Positions 27,985 to 37,575 of a DNA stretch of 64,000 nt are shown piece after piece (the stretch's first letter is position 1; every line of letters begins with the position of its first letter). Source of the stretch: Xanthomonas sp. CFBP 8443 (GTDB taxonomy: Bacteria; Pseudomonadota; Gammaproteobacteria; Xanthomonadales; Xanthomonadaceae); contig NZ_CP102592.1 in NCBI RefSeq assembly GCF_025666195.1, forward strand, positions 3,162,001 to 3,226,000. The letters run 5' to 3'. The translations under genes and the position numbers were made by a program. A model generated the notes under the pieces. The model saw only the letters and a program-made list of their open reading frames with translations, had not been told where the DNA came from and did no database searches.

Positions 27985-28136
27985 GCGTCGCGACTGAAGT
28001 CGCTCCCACAAGAAGCCACCAGCCGCACACGAAAACTCTCCGTCCGCAATCCGCGTCCCGCTCTCGAATCCCGGCCGCGGCCCGAAATCCCGAATCCCGA
28101 ATCCCCAGTCCCGAGTCCCGAGTCCCGACTCCCCAA
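27985..28136. repeat. REP-like palindrome followed by degenerate heptamer tandem repeat
   Basis: At 27990-28012 the sequence GTCGCGACTGAAGTCGCTCC is a diverged relative of the palindromic element found twice at 50415-50499. From 28083 to 28136 there is an imperfect tandem run of seven-base units of the type CCCGAAT/CCCGAGT, about seven copies. No gene is seen in 27902-28179. Confidence 0.7.
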
Positions 28137-28179
28137 CCCAGCATTGCCGCCGCACCCGCCCGCTCGCTACAGTGACGCC

Positions 28180-28524
28180 ATGCCCAGCCTGATCCTGTTG
28201 ATGATTGCCGGCGCCGCGGTGTTCGCGTTCTGGAACGCGTCGCGCGCTGCCGCCGAACGTGCCGAGAGCCTCGGCCGCAATGCCTGCAAGGCCGCCAATG
28301 TGCAGTGGCTGGACCAGAGCGTGCACGGCACCGGCCTGCGCCTGCGGCGCCTGCCCAACGGCTGGCTGGGCTTCGAACGGACCTTCCGCTTCGATTATTC
28401 CTACGATGGCGTCGATCGCCACAGCGGCCGCCTGGTGTTGCTCGGCGACCAGCTGATCGCCTTCACCGGGCCATCGGTGGCCACGGTCACGGCGCTGCAC
28501 GAAGGGCGTCCGCCGCTCGAGTGA
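28180..28524 (+). CDS. DUF3301 family membrane-anchored protein
   Basis: 114 residues. One N-terminal membrane helix (PSLILLMIAGAAVFAFWNAS) is followed by ERAESLGRNACKAANVQWLDQSV, the DUF3301 signature, and a beta-rich domain ending near the C-terminus (GFERTFRFDYSYDGVDRHSG, GRLVLLGDQL). Function is unknown; the family is widespread in Gammaproteobacteria. ATG at 28180 is chosen because the upstream part of the frame is low-complexity. Confidence 0.85.
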   Translation: MPSLILLMIAGAAVFAFWNASRAAAERAESLGRNACKAANVQWLDQSVHGTGLRLRRLPNGWLGFERTFRFDYSYDGVDRHSGRLVLLGDQLIAFTGPSVATVTALHEGRPPLE

Positions 28525-28764
28525 GGCCTGGCAGGGTCTCTGCGCGAAGGCCATCTGCTCAAAGGGCGTTGTATTGCGGGGATCGTCCGCGTGGCAGCGC
28601 GCCAGCATCTGATCGCGCCTGAAGCGCTCCTACGGTGCTTTGTCAGACAAGGGCGAACCGCGTTCTGCTGGCGAAGCAGTGACCGAGTGGCGCAGTAGCG
28701 AACAATCGCGCTGCAGCCGCACTCGCGTCCGCGCGATGCGCACGGACGCCGGCCGCAAATCGCC

Positions 28765-29199
28765 TTACTTGACCACGCGCAGGTGCGGACGCTTGCCGCC
28801 GGCGCTGTCGTCGGAGCCGCTGGGACGCGGCGGCGGCGTGTCGTCGCCCGGCGGCTCGGTGGCGCCGTGGATGTCGTCCGGCAGCGCCATGCCCTGCCCG
28901 GTCTCGCGCGCGTACACCGCCAGCACCGCGGCCATCGGCACCTGCACCGGATAGCTGACGCCGCCGAAGCGCGCGGTGAAGCTGACCCCGTCGTTGTCGA
29001 TCTGCAGGCGCACCACCGCACGCTCGGCGATATTGAGCACCACCCTGCCGTCCTTGACCGCGCTCTGCGGCACCTGCACGTTCGGCAGGCCCGCATCCAC
29101 CAGGATGTGCGGCGTCATGCCGTTGTCGTTGATCCACTCCACCAGCGCCCGCAGCAGGTACGGGCGATGGCTGGTCATGCGGGAAATATCGTCGGTCAT
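28765..29199 (-). CDS. sspB: ClpXP protease specificity-enhancing factor SspB
   Basis: 144 residues. SspB delivers ssrA-tagged proteins to ClpXP. The folded domain (RPYLLRALVEWINDNGMTPHILVD, VVLNIAERAV, RFGGVSYPVQVPMAAVLAVYARE) matches E. coli SspB closely. An acidic, proline-rich linker leads to the C-terminal ClpX-docking peptide PHLRVVK. It is the second gene of sspA-sspB. Start at 29199; an internal ATG (29176-29178) is also possible. Confidence 0.96.
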   Translation of the reverse strand: MTDDISRMTSHRPYLLRALVEWINDNGMTPHILVDAGLPNVQVPQSAVKDGRVVLNIAERAVVRLQIDNDGVSFTARFGGVSYPVQVPMAAVLAVYARETGQGMALPDDIHGATEPPGDDTPPPRPSGSDDSAGGKRPHLRVVK

Positions 29200-29277
29200 G
29201 CGCCAATTCTACGCGCCAGCACGCGAAGGCGCCGGCGCAACTCAGGAAACACCGGATGCGCCACGCGCGGCCGGAAA

Positions 29278-29913
29278 TCAGGCCGGCAGGTCGCGCAGTT
29301 TCTTTTCCTGGTCCGTCAGGCTGCGGATGAAACCGGGATTGCGGAAGATGCGGTTGCCGTAGTCCTCGATCGCCTTGCCGTCCTTGGGCAGCGGAATGTC
29401 CAGCGCCTGCAGGCGCCAGATGATCGGCGCCATCGCGCAGTCGGCCAGGCTCATTTCCGGGTTGAGGAAGAACTTGCTGGCCTTGAACAGCGGCACCGAG
29501 GCGGTCAGCAGCTCCTTGAGCCGCTTGCGCCCGGCTTCGGCCTGGGCCTTGTTGCCAAGCTGGATCGCCTGCACCTGCGGCACCCAGTCGTGCTCGATGC
29601 GCAGCATGGCCAGGCGCAGGCGCGCGCGCGACAGCGGATCGACCGGCATCAGCGGCGGATGCGGATAGCGCTCGTCCAGGTATTCGCTGACCACGGAAGC
29701 GGCGTACAGCACCAGCTCGCGCTCCACCAGGGTCGGCACCGAATGGTAGGGATTGAGGTCGATCAGGTCTTCCGGGGGATTCTGCGGATCCACCGCCACG
29801 AAATCGTAGGTCACGCCCTTTGCGGCGAGCACCAGACGCACGCGGTGGCACAGCACGTCATCCGTGGAAGAAAACAACGTCAGGGTATTTCGCATGCGCA
29901 AACTCGCCGCCAT
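29278..29913 (-). CDS. sspA: stringent starvation protein A (SspA), GST-like RNA polymerase-associated protein
   Basis: 211 residues with a glutathione S-transferase fold but no functional glutathione site. N-terminal thioredoxin-like part: TLFSSTDDVLCHRVRLVLAAKGV, NPYHSVPTLVERELVLYAASVVSEYLDE; the C-terminal helical domain carries NPEMSLADCAMAPIIWRL. E. coli SspA binds RNA polymerase and sigma-70 and helps acid and starvation survival. The start at 29913 has GGAG 8 bases upstream; ATG 29893-29895 is a weaker option. Followed by sspB after 78 bases. Confidence 0.95.
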   Translation of the reverse strand: MAASLRMRNTLTLFSSTDDVLCHRVRLVLAAKGVTYDFVAVDPQNPPEDLIDLNPYHSVPTLVERELVLYAASVVSEYLDERYPHPPLMPVDPLSRARLRLAMLRIEHDWVPQVQAIQLGNKAQAEAGRKRLKELLTASVPLFKASKFFLNPEMSLADCAMAPIIWRLQALDIPLPKDGKAIEDYGNRIFRNPGFIRSLTDQEKKLRDLPA

Positions 29914-30086
29914 TCAAGGCTCTCCGACGACCGGAATCCGCCGGCCGCATCGATGCCGCCAACACCTTGCTGACGGTCATCACGGCCCCTGAGTGTGCAA
30001 CCCTCGCTGGCAAAAGCCAATAGGATGAACAGGGGATCGGGTCAGCTACGATGCAGCCGGCGCCGGCGCGAGGCCGACGACGGCGC

Positions 30087-30833
30087 TCAGTGCACGTCCT
30101 TCCAGTATTCCGTCTTCAGCAGATAGGCCAGGAAGGTCAGCAGCGCCAGGAACAGCACCACCCACACGCCCAGGCTCTGCCGCTTCAGCGCCGCCGGTTC
30201 GCCGGCGTATTCGAGGAAATTGCTGATGTCGCGGACCGTCTGGTCGAACTGCGCCGGGGTTTGCTTGCCCGGCGTGCCCAGCTGCAGCCGCTCCACCGGC
30301 TTGTCCACGCCCGGTTGCTCGGCCTTGCCGTAGACCGGCTGCTGCAGCCCCTGCAGCTCCCAGAGCGGATTGGGCATCGAGGCATTGGCGAACAGCTTGT
30401 TGTTCCAGCCCAGCGGACGCGACTGGTCCAGGTAGAACGACTTGAGGTAGGTGTAGACCCAGTCGGTGCCGCGCACGCGCGCGATCAGGCTCAGGTCCGG
30501 CGGCGCCTTGCCGAACCACTTGGTCGCCGCATCGTGCGGCATCGCCGCCTCGATGTGCTCGCCGACCTTGGCGCCGGTGAAGTTGAGGTTGGCCATCACC
30601 TCGTCCTCGCTCAGGCCCAGGTCCTCGGCCATGCGCGAATAACGCAGGTACTTCAGCGAATGGCAGCCGGAGCAGTAGTTCATGAACAGCTTGGCGCCGC
30701 GCTGCAGCGAGGCGCGGTCGCCGAGGTCGTTGCCGGCCTGCTGGGTGGCGCCGCCCTCGGCAGCCATCGCCGAGACGGACAACAACAGGGCGGATGCGAA
30801 GCAGGCCAGGACGGCGATCAGGCGCTTGCTCAT
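30087..30833 (-). CDS. petC: cytochrome c1 of the bc1 complex
   Basis: 248 residues. A signal peptide (MSKRLIAVLACFASALLLSVSAMA) precedes the heme c motif CSGCH (C54, C57, H58). ANASMPNPLWEL may hold the axial methionine. The C-terminal membrane anchor is LGVWVVLFLALLTFLAYLL. It passes electrons from the Rieske protein to soluble cytochrome c in the periplasm. The start codon overlaps the stop codon of the 50-codon ORF at 30830-30982 (ATGA), so it is the fourth cistron after petA, petB and that ORF. Confidence 0.97.
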   Translation of the reverse strand: MSKRLIAVLACFASALLLSVSAMAAEGGATQQAGNDLGDRASLQRGAKLFMNYCSGCHSLKYLRYSRMAEDLGLSEDEVMANLNFTGAKVGEHIEAAMPHDAATKWFGKAPPDLSLIARVRGTDWVYTYLKSFYLDQSRPLGWNNKLFANASMPNPLWELQGLQQPVYGKAEQPGVDKPVERLQLGTPGKQTPAQFDQTVRDISNFLEYAGEPAALKRQSLGVWVVLFLALLTFLAYLLKTEYWKDVH

Positions 30834-30982
30834 AGCGAGCCCCCCGTTGCCGCAGCGAACAGGGAGACGATCGCCTGCTTGCCCCAGAACACGATCTGCC
30901 CCACCGGCAGCAGGTAGCTCATTGCGGACAGCAGCGAGACGGTTGCGAAGCAGGCCAGCACGGCGATCATGGGCTTAGTCAT
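30830..30982 (-). CDS. 50-residue mosaic membrane microprotein between petB and petC
   Basis: This ORF is too short for routine gene calling. It begins 8 bases inside the petB end (ATG at 30980-30982, petB stop at 30975-30977) and its TGA overlaps the petC ATG. Residues 1-20 (MTKPMIAVLACFATVSLLSA) resemble the PetC signal peptide; the DNA 30942-30982 matches 30793-30833 at 35 of 41 bases. Residues 22-42 (SYLLPVGQIVFWGKQAIVSLF) resemble PetB residues 146-166 (GYVLPWGQMSFWGAKVIISLF); the DNA 30857-30920 matches 31740-31803 at 50 of 64 bases, ungapped. It thus looks assembled from duplicated pieces of both neighbours. Predicted: one membrane helix plus an amphipathic segment. Whether it is translated is unknown; the in-frame, overlap-coupled arrangement favours it. 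Confidence 0.6.
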   Translation of the reverse strand: MTKPMIAVLACFATVSLLSAMSYLLPVGQIVFWGKQAIVSLFAAATGGSL

Positions 30983-32237
30983 GGGTGGTCACCCGCTCCG
31001 GCACCGGCTTGGTCCGGTCCAACGTGGTCCAGATCGGCATGGTCAGGAAGAATCCGAAATAAAGCACGGTCAGCACGCGCCCGATGTAGGTCTCGCTGGC
31101 CTCGGTGCCGGGACCGGACCCGATCACCCCGAGCCAGACGAAGCACACGGCGAGCACGCCCAGCATCACCTTGGAGATCCAGCCGCGGTAGCGGATCGAC
31201 TTGACCTTGGCGCGGTCCAGCCACGGCACCAGGAACAGGATCGCGATCGCCGAGAACATCACCAGCACGCCGCCGAGCTTGTTCGGTACCACCCGCAACA
31301 TCGCGTAGTACGGCGTGTAGTACCACACCGGCTTGATGTGCTCGGGCGTGACCAGGCGGTTGGCCTCAGTGAAGTTGTCGTGCTCCAGGAACAGGCCGCC
31401 GAACGCAGGCACGAAGAAGATGATGAAGGCGCCGATCATCAGCAGGAAGCCGACCCCGACCATGTCCTTGACCGTGTAGTACGGGTGGAACGGAATGCCA
31501 TCGGCCGGCTTGTTCGGATCCCAGCGGTTGCCCTTGGGGCCCTTCTTGATGTCCACGCCGTCGGGATTGTTGGAACCGACCTCGTGCAGCGCGCCCAGGT
31601 GCAGCACCACCAGCAACAGCAACACCAGCGGCAGCGCGATCACGTGCAGCGCGAAGAAGCGGTTGAGGGTGGCGTCGGAGGGCAGGTAGTCGCCCATGAT
31701 CCACTCGGTCAGGCCGTTGCCGATCACCGGGATCGCGCCGAACAGCGAGATGATCACCTTGGCGCCCCAGAACGACATCTGCCCCCACGGCAGCACGTAG
31801 CCCATGAACGCTTCGGCCATCAGCACCAGGTAGATCAGCATGCCCAGGATCCACACCAGCTCGCGCGGCTTCTTGTAGCTGCCGTAGAGCAGGCCGCGGA
31901 ACATGTGCAGGTACACCACGATGAAGAACAGCGAGGCGCCGGTGGAGTGCATGTAGCGGATCAGCCAGCCCCACTCGACGTCGCGCATGATGTACTCGAC
32001 CGAGTTGAACGCCTCGGCCGCGCTGGTCTTGTAGTGCATCGTCAGGAAGATGCCGGTGACGATCTGGTTGACCAGCACCACCATCGCCAGCGAACCGAAG
32101 TAGTACCAGATGTTGAAGTTCTTCGGCGCGTAGTACTCGCTGACGTGCTTGCGGTAGAACGGCATCAGCCCCGGCGCGCGCTCGTTGACCCAGCCGAACA
32201 CGTTGCCCGCGGTGCGGGTAAGGATATTGTCAGCCAT
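30975..32237 (-). CDS. petB: cytochrome b of the bc1 complex
   Basis: 420 residues with about eight membrane helices. Heme ligands are H97 and H111 in helix B and H198 and H213 in helix D. The quinol-oxidation site has GYVLPWGQMSFWGA (residues 146-159); the ef loop reads KPVWYY where mitochondria have PEWY, so the key glutamate is valine, a variant I believe occurs in other Proteobacteria. It is the central subunit of quinol:cytochrome c oxidoreductase. The start is 3 bases after the petA stop codon. Confidence 0.97.
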   Translation of the reverse strand: MADNILTRTAGNVFGWVNERAPGLMPFYRKHVSEYYAPKNFNIWYYFGSLAMVVLVNQIVTGIFLTMHYKTSAAEAFNSVEYIMRDVEWGWLIRYMHSTGASLFFIVVYLHMFRGLLYGSYKKPRELVWILGMLIYLVLMAEAFMGYVLPWGQMSFWGAKVIISLFGAIPVIGNGLTEWIMGDYLPSDATLNRFFALHVIALPLVLLLLVVLHLGALHEVGSNNPDGVDIKKGPKGNRWDPNKPADGIPFHPYYTVKDMVGVGFLLMIGAFIIFFVPAFGGLFLEHDNFTEANRLVTPEHIKPVWYYTPYYAMLRVVPNKLGGVLVMFSAIAILFLVPWLDRAKVKSIRYRGWISKVMLGVLAVCFVWLGVIGSGPGTEASETYIGRVLTVLYFGFFLTMPIWTTLDRTKPVPERVTTHD

Positions 32238-32240
32238 GGC

Positions 32241-32864
32241 TTAGGCGGCCCCCTTCGCGGACGCACTCGGATCGACGCCGATGATCAGCGTGTTGTCGTC
32301 CTGGTAGTGATGCGGGGGTACCAGCAGGTTGATCGGCGCCGGCACGCCCTGGAACACGCGCCCGGCCATGTCGAAGCGCGACTTGTGGCAGGGACAGAAA
32401 TAGCCGCCCTTCCATTCCGGATCGTAGGGCTCGGGGCGGATCTCGGCGACCATCTCCGGCGAGCAGCCCAGGTGCGTGCACAGCCCGACCAGCACCGAGA
32501 TATCGGGCTTGATCGAACGGCCCTCGCCCTTGATGTAGGCCGGCTGCTGGTCGGTGACCTCGGACTTGGGGTCCTTGAGCCGCCCATCCAGCGTCGGCAG
32601 CGCATCCAGGATCGCCTTGGAGCGCTTGACGATCCAGATCGGCTGACCGCGCCACTCCAGGATCAGGCGCTGGCCTTCCTGCAACGCACTGATGTCCGCG
32701 GTGACCGGCGCGCCGGCCAGTTTGGCCTTGGCGCTGGGGTTCCACGACTTGATGAAAGGAACCGCGACGAAACCTGCTCCAACCGCGCCCACCACCGCCG
32801 TAGTGGCGGTGAGAAAGCGGCGGCGTCCTGCATTTACAGAATCGTTGACCCCATCGTTGGCCAT
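32241..32864 (-). CDS. petA: Rieske iron-sulfur subunit of the bc1 complex
   Basis: 207 residues. A twin-arginine-type N-terminus (NAGRRRFLTATTAVVGAVGAG) provides both export and a membrane anchor. The [2Fe-2S] cluster ligands are in CTHLGC (C129, H131, C134) and CPCH (C157, C159, H160). First gene of petA-petB-(microORF)-petC. The ATG at 32862-32864 follows GGAG by 6 bases; the longer upstream frame lacks a site. Confidence 0.97.
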   Translation of the reverse strand: MANDGVNDSVNAGRRRFLTATTAVVGAVGAGFVAVPFIKSWNPSAKAKLAGAPVTADISALQEGQRLILEWRGQPIWIVKRSKAILDALPTLDGRLKDPKSEVTDQQPAYIKGEGRSIKPDISVLVGLCTHLGCSPEMVAEIRPEPYDPEWKGGYFCPCHKSRFDMAGRVFQGVPAPINLLVPPHHYQDDNTLIIGVDPSASAKGAA

Positions 32865-33000
32865 CCGGCACTCCGATTTTTGATTGGGTAGCGTGAGGCT
32901 GCCAGCGGCTCGGTGGGGGTCGAGCCGCATAAAATCCACTGCAGTGTAGCGGAACCGTCAACGCGCAGACAATGCATCGTCGCGCAGGCAACGGAATGAC

Positions 33001-33963
33001 TCAATGCGCCGTCGCCAGCACGCCGCGGTAGCGGTCGGCCAGCAAGCCGACGCGCTGCACGTAGCGCTGCGTCTCGCTGTACGGCGGCACCCCGCCATGC
33101 TTGTCCACCGCGCCCTCGCCGGCGTTGTAGCCGGCGGCAGCCAGGGTCAGGTTGCCGTTGAAGCGCTTCAACAGCCAGGCCAGGTACTGCACGCCGCCGC
33201 GGATGTTCTGCGCCGCATCGAACGAATCGCTGACCCCGAAGCGGCGCGCGGTCGGCGGCATCAGCTGCATCAGGCCCTGCGCGCCGGCGCGGCTCAGCGC
33301 CATCGGGTTGTACGCCGACTCGGCATGGATGATCGCGCGCACCACCGCCTCGTCGACCCCGTACTCGCGCGCGGCGGCGGCGATCTCGCTCTGGTAGGCG
33401 GTGGTGTTCAACCGCACCGCGCCGAAGTTGAGCCCGGGATTGGCGCAGGCGTAGCAGGTCTCGATGAAGCTGTAGTGGATGGTGCGCACCGCGCCGAGAC
33501 TGGCGACCTGGGTCGGCCGCGCGCTGGTGTAGTGGCGCACGCCGTCCTTCATATAGGAATAGACCTGACCGCTGACCACCCGCCGCGGCGCGGCGCCATT
33601 GCCCGCAGGCACGGGCGCCACCCGCGTCGGCGCCACACTGGCGGCGACCGCCGCCGGTGCCGCGACCGGGGTGCTGATGATGGTGGCCGGGCCGCCGGAC
33701 TGCGGCGTGGCCAGGGCGATGACGCCACGGCTGGGCGCGCGCTCGGCGGAAACGGACGCCGCGGCAGGCGCAGGCGCAGCGCGCACGGCACGGCGATCGG
33801 GCACGTAACGGCTGACCACGCTGCAGCTGGCGCCGGCCACGCGCTTGCTGACGTAGCTGGGCACGCCATCGCCGCCGACGCACTTGTATAGGGTGCCGGC
33901 GCTGGCCGGCGTAGCCGACAGCGTGACGATTGCCAGCCCCAGAAGCCCCACCATCCCCTTCAT
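33001..33963 (-). CDS. exported lytic transglycosylase with N-terminal DUF4124-like region
   Basis: 320 residues. Signal peptide (ends TPASAGT, about residue 22), then a short DUF4124-like segment (TLYKCVGGDGVPSYVSKR), a Pro/Ala/Val-rich linker (residues 60-130), and a C-terminal SLT domain: catalytic E215 in IIHAESAYNP, then AQGLMQLMPPTARRFGV and AGYNAGEGAV. It would cleave peptidoglycan strands in the periplasm. The start is the ATG at 33961-33963, giving a normal signal peptide. It may serve turnover or assembly of an envelope machine; no neighbour suggests which. Confidence 0.93.
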   Translation of the reverse strand: MKGMVGLLGLAIVTLSATPASAGTLYKCVGGDGVPSYVSKRVAGASCSVVSRYVPDRRAVRAAPAPAAASVSAERAPSRGVIALATPQSGGPATIISTPVAAPAAVAASVAPTRVAPVPAGNGAAPRRVVSGQVYSYMKDGVRHYTSARPTQVASLGAVRTIHYSFIETCYACANPGLNFGAVRLNTTAYQSEIAAAAREYGVDEAVVRAIIHAESAYNPMALSRAGAQGLMQLMPPTARRFGVSDSFDAAQNIRGGVQYLAWLLKRFNGNLTLAAAGYNAGEGAVDKHGGVPPYSETQRYVQRVGLLADRYRGVLATAH

Positions 33964-34258
33964 GGCGGCGAGTGTCCCAACTTCGCCGGCACTTGCCAAG
34001 TGCGTGCCGCCGCTACCGGGATCGGCGACCCGTTCGCCGAAGCCCGGCCGGCAGCGGGACGGGGGTGCCCGATGCCGCACGGCCGATACCGCCGCCCTGT
34101 GCCGAGCCCTTCACCGATCAAGGCTGCAGCCGCCCCGTATGCATGTCGCCGCGGCCGGCACCGAAGTCGCGGACCACCCACGTCGCGCCGCGCCGGACTG
34201 GTCACTCTGCCCGCCCGCCTCGCCGGCGCCCGCATCGACGGCAGCGCGCCGCGCCCCG

Positions 34259-35218
34259 TCATGGCGCCTCCTCGCCGATGCAGGCCGCCGCGTCGCGCAA
34301 CGCCGCCAGCAGCGCCGGCCGGAGCGCCTGCCCGTCGATCAGTTCGAACGGAACCCCCAGCGTCAGCAGTTCCGCCGCCAGCCAGGCCGGCGACTCGGCG
34401 CCCATCGCCAGCCGGCAATCGCCGTCCTCGCCCACCTCCAGCACTCCGCACCACGGCGGGATGCGCGCGGCCAGCTCGGCCGGATCGCCGCGCAGGCGCA
34501 CCCGCAGCTGCACCGGGAACGGCGCGAAGCTGATCGCCTCGCGCACCATCGTCGCCGGATCGCGCGGCGGCAGCCGCGCCGCGACCGTCTCGCCGAGATG
34601 CAGCGGCGCGTCGATGCGGTCGACCCGGAACGTGCGCCAGTCGGCCCGGTCGCGGTCCCAACCCAGCAGGTACCAGCGGCGCCCGTAGTTGATCAGGCGC
34701 AGCGGCTCGACGCAGCGCTGGCTGGCCTGGCCCTGGTGGTCGCGGTAGCCGAACCCGAGCAGGCGCCGGTCGCGGCAAGCGCCGGCGATGCCGATCAGCA
34801 GGCGGGAGTCCGGCACCGCGAGGTCGTGCCCCAGCGACACGGTCACCGCATGCAGCGCGCCGGCGCGCTGCCGCACCCGCGCCGGCAACAGCGGATCCAG
34901 CTTGGCCAGCACCCGCAGCGCCGTATCCTCCAGCCCACTCATGCTCGCCGCGGCCGCGCGCAGCGCCACCGCGACCGCCACCGCCTCGTCCTCTTCGAAC
35001 AGCAGCGGCAGCATCTGCGCGCCGGCCGCCAGTTGGTAGCCGCCGCCGACGCCGGACGAGGCGCGCACCGGATAGCCCAGGCCGCGCAGGCGCTCGACGT
35101 CGCGGCGCAGGCTGCGCCGGTCCACGCCCAGGCGCTCGGCCAGCTCGGCGCCCGGCCAGACCCGGCGGGTCTGCAACAGGGCGATCAGGCGCAGCATGCG
35201 GGACGCGGGGGAAGCCAT
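34259..35218 (-). CDS. YafY-type transcriptional regulator (HTH + WYL domain)
   Basis: About 319 residues. N-terminal winged helix ([45 protein letters not shown]) of the DeoR/HTH_11 type and a central WYL domain ([35 protein letters not shown], the WYLLGWD motif), followed by the WCX extension. Such proteins often repress or activate the gene next to them in response to small molecules or nucleic acid. It is divergent from the GST gene at 35293 with 74 bases between starts, so it very likely controls that gene. Confidence 0.9.
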   Translation of the reverse strand: MASPASRMLRLIALLQTRRVWPGAELAERLGVDRRSLRRDVERLRGLGYPVRASSGVGGGYQLAAGAQMLPLLFEEDEAVAVAVALRAAAASMSGLEDTALRVLAKLDPLLPARVRQRAGALHAVTVSLGHDLAVPDSRLLIGIAGACRDRRLLGFGYRDHQGQASQRCVEPLRLINYGRRWYLLGWDRDRADWRTFRVDRIDAPLHLGETVAARLPPRDPATMVREAISFAPFPVQLRVRLRGDPAELAARIPPWCGVLEVGEDGDCRLAMGAESPAWLAAELLTLGVPFELIDGQALRPALLAALRDAAACIGEEAP

Positions 35219-35292
35219 CGCGCCACCGTATTGCGGACACGATCCGTCCGCAATACGGCCTAGCATGAGCGCTCACCGCCAAGGAGCCCGAC

Positions 35293-35916
35293 ATGCCCAC
35301 CGCCGACCGTCGCGTCACCCTGTACCACAACCCCAAATCGCGCTCCAAGGGCGTGCTGATCCTGCTCGAGGAACTGGGCGCCGACTATGCGATCGAACGC
35401 CTGGACCTGCAGAAGGGCGAGCAACTGGCGCCGGAATACCTGGCGATCAACCCGATGGGCAAGGTCCCGGCGATCGTGCACCTGGGGTCGCCGATCACCG
35501 AACAGGTGGCGATCTACCAGTACCTGGCGGACCTGTACCCCGAGGCCGGGCTGGCCCCGGCGATGGGCGATCCGCGCCGCGGCCCCTACCTGCGCTGGCT
35601 GGCGTTCTACGGCTCGGCGTTCGAGCCGGCGGTGCTCGACCGCGCGCTCAAGCGCGAGGCGCCGCCGCGGATGCTGTCGCCCTACGCCGACTGCGACACG
35701 GTGATGGGCGTGGTCGACGACCAGCTGGCGCGCGGCGACTACCTGCTCGGCGAGCGCTGCACCGCGGCCGACGTGCTGTGGGGCAGCGCGCTGGGCTGGA
35801 TGATCGGCTTCGGCCTGATGGACCCGCCGGCGCCGACCCGCGCCTATGTCGAACGCATGGCGGCGCGGCCGGCGGTACAGCGCGCGCAGGCGATCGACGC
35901 GGCCGCCGAGGCCTGA
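35293..35916 (+). CDS. glutathione S-transferase family protein
   Basis: 207 residues. The thioredoxin-like N-terminal domain ([56 protein letters not shown]) includes the glutathione-binding cis-proline and the E/Q-S equivalents; the C-terminal helical domain has the N-capping motif [15 protein letters not shown] 8 bases upstream fixes the start. It is probably controlled by the divergent YafY-type regulator, an arrangement repeatedly seen for detoxification genes. Confidence 0.92.
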   Translation: MPTADRRVTLYHNPKSRSKGVLILLEELGADYAIERLDLQKGEQLAPEYLAINPMGKVPAIVHLGSPITEQVAIYQYLADLYPEAGLAPAMGDPRRGPYLRWLAFYGSAFEPAVLDRALKREAPPRMLSPYADCDTVMGVVDDQLARGDYLLGERCTAADVLWGSALGWMIGFGLMDPPAPTRAYVERMAARPAVQRAQAIDAAAEA

Positions 35917-35987
35917 GCCGCCTGCGCGGGGCAGCCGGCGCGGGTAGACTAGCCGGCTTCCCTTTCCACCCGCCTGGATTAAGCGCC

Positions 35988-37412
35988 ATGACCGGGACCG
36001 CCCTGCATCCCCTGCCCTCCGCCGGCACGCCGACCGCTGCCTTGCCGGTGCGCGGCAAGCTGTACATCAAGACCCACGGTTGCCAGATGAACGAGTACGA
36101 CTCGGCCAAGATGGCCGACGTGCTCGCCGCCGCCGAGGGCCTGGAGCTGACCGACAACCCCGAAGAAGCCGACGTGGTGCTGGTCAACACCTGCTCGATC
36201 CGCGAGAAGGCGCAGGAGAAGGTGTTCAGCCAGCTCGGCCGCTGGAAGGCGCTCAAGGCCGGCGGCAAGCCGGTGATCATCGGCGTCGGCGGCTGCGTGG
36301 CCTCGCAGGAGGGCGAGGCGATCGTCAAGCGCGCGCCGTACGTGGACCTGGTGTTCGGCCCGCAGACCCTACACCGCCTGCCGGAGCTGATCCGCGCGCG
36401 GCGCGAATCGGGCAAGTCGCAGGTGGACATCAGCTTCCCCGAGGTCGAGAAGTTCGACCGCCTGCCGGAACCGCGCGCCGAAGGGCCGTCGGCGTTCGTA
36501 TCGATCATGGAGGGCTGCTCCAAGTACTGCTCGTTCTGCGTGGTGCCCTACACCCGCGGCGAGGAGATCAGCCGCCCGTTCGAGGACGTGCTGGTGGAAG
36601 TGGCGCAGCTGGCCGCGCAGGGCGTGCGCGAGATCAACCTGCTCGGCCAGAACGTCAACGCCTACCGCGGGCCGTACGCCGATGCCGAGGCCGGCGAGCA
36701 GCCGCAGTACGCCGACCTGGGCCTGCTGATCCGCAGCATCGCGCAGATCGACGGCATCGGCCGCATCCGCTTCACCACCTCGCACCCGCTGGAGTTCAGC
36801 GATTCGCTGGTCGACGCCTACCGCGACGTGCCGCAGCTGGCCAACTACCTGCATCTGCCGGTGCAGGCCGGCAGCGACCGCATCCTCAGCGCGATGAAGC
36901 GCGGCTACACCGCGCTGGAGTTCAAGCAGAAGATCCGCAAGCTGCGCGCGGTGCGCCCGGACATCTCAATCAGCTCGGACTTCATCGTCGGCTTCCCCGG
37001 CGAGACCGACGCCGACTTCGACAAGACCATGAAGCTGATCGAGGACGTGGGCTTCGACCAGAGCTTCTCCTTCATCTATTCGCGGCGCCCCGGCACGCCA
37101 GCGGCCGATCTGGAAGACGACACGCCCGATGCGGTCAAGCACGCGCGCCTGGCGCGGCTGCAGGCGCACATCAACGCGCACTCGCTGCAGATCTCGCAAG
37201 GCATGGTCGGCAGCGTGCAGACGGTGCTGGTCGAAGGCCCGTCGAAGAAGAACCCGGCCGAACTGACCGGCAAGACCGAGAACATGCGCTCGGTGAACTT
37301 CCCCGGCGATCCGCGCCTGATCGGCCAGTTCGTCGATGTGGCGATCACCGAGGCGTTGAGCAATTCGCTGCGCGGGCGCATTGCGGCGATTGATACGGCG
37401 GCTGGCATCTAG
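35988..37412 (+). CDS. miaB: tRNA-2-methylthio-N6-isopentenyladenosine synthase (MiaB)
   Basis: 474 residues. MiaB adds a methylthio group to i6A37 in tRNAs reading UNN codons. The UPF0004 domain cluster ligands are C32, C69 and C103; the radical-SAM cluster is C177, C181 and C184 in [19 protein letters not shown]-terminal TRAM domain follows ([26 protein letters not shown]). The start ATG at 35988 is the first after a low-complexity upstream part of the frame. In many Proteobacteria miaB is followed directly by phoH-ybeY-corC-lnt; here a three-gene module intervenes. Confidence 0.97.
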   Translation: MTGTALHPLPSAGTPTAALPVRGKLYIKTHGCQMNEYDSAKMADVLAAAEGLELTDNPEEADVVLVNTCSIREKAQEKVFSQLGRWKALKAGGKPVIIGVGGCVASQEGEAIVKRAPYVDLVFGPQTLHRLPELIRARRESGKSQVDISFPEVEKFDRLPEPRAEGPSAFVSIMEGCSKYCSFCVVPYTRGEEISRPFEDVLVEVAQLAAQGVREINLLGQNVNAYRGPYADAEAGEQPQYADLGLLIRSIAQIDGIGRIRFTTSHPLEFSDSLVDAYRDVPQLANYLHLPVQAGSDRILSAMKRGYTALEFKQKIRKLRAVRPDISISSDFIVGFPGETDADFDKTMKLIEDVGFDQSFSFIYSRRPGTPAADLEDDTPDAVKHARLARLQAHINAHSLQISQGMVGSVQTVLVEGPSKKNPAELTGKTENMRSVNFPGDPRLIGQFVDVAITEALSNSLRGRIAAIDTAAGI

Positions 37413-37575
37413 GCTGCCGCGGTGTCGCAACCGGCCGGCGCGAGTGCCGGCCGCATGGCGCAGCCCGCGTCGCCGATAGCGCAGCAGGCCGATTCGCTGA
37501 TTCATGGGTCCGGCGTGGGCCGGGAACTGCAAGACCGCGCCTGCGTATACAACGCCGGCACAGGCGACAAACGCG

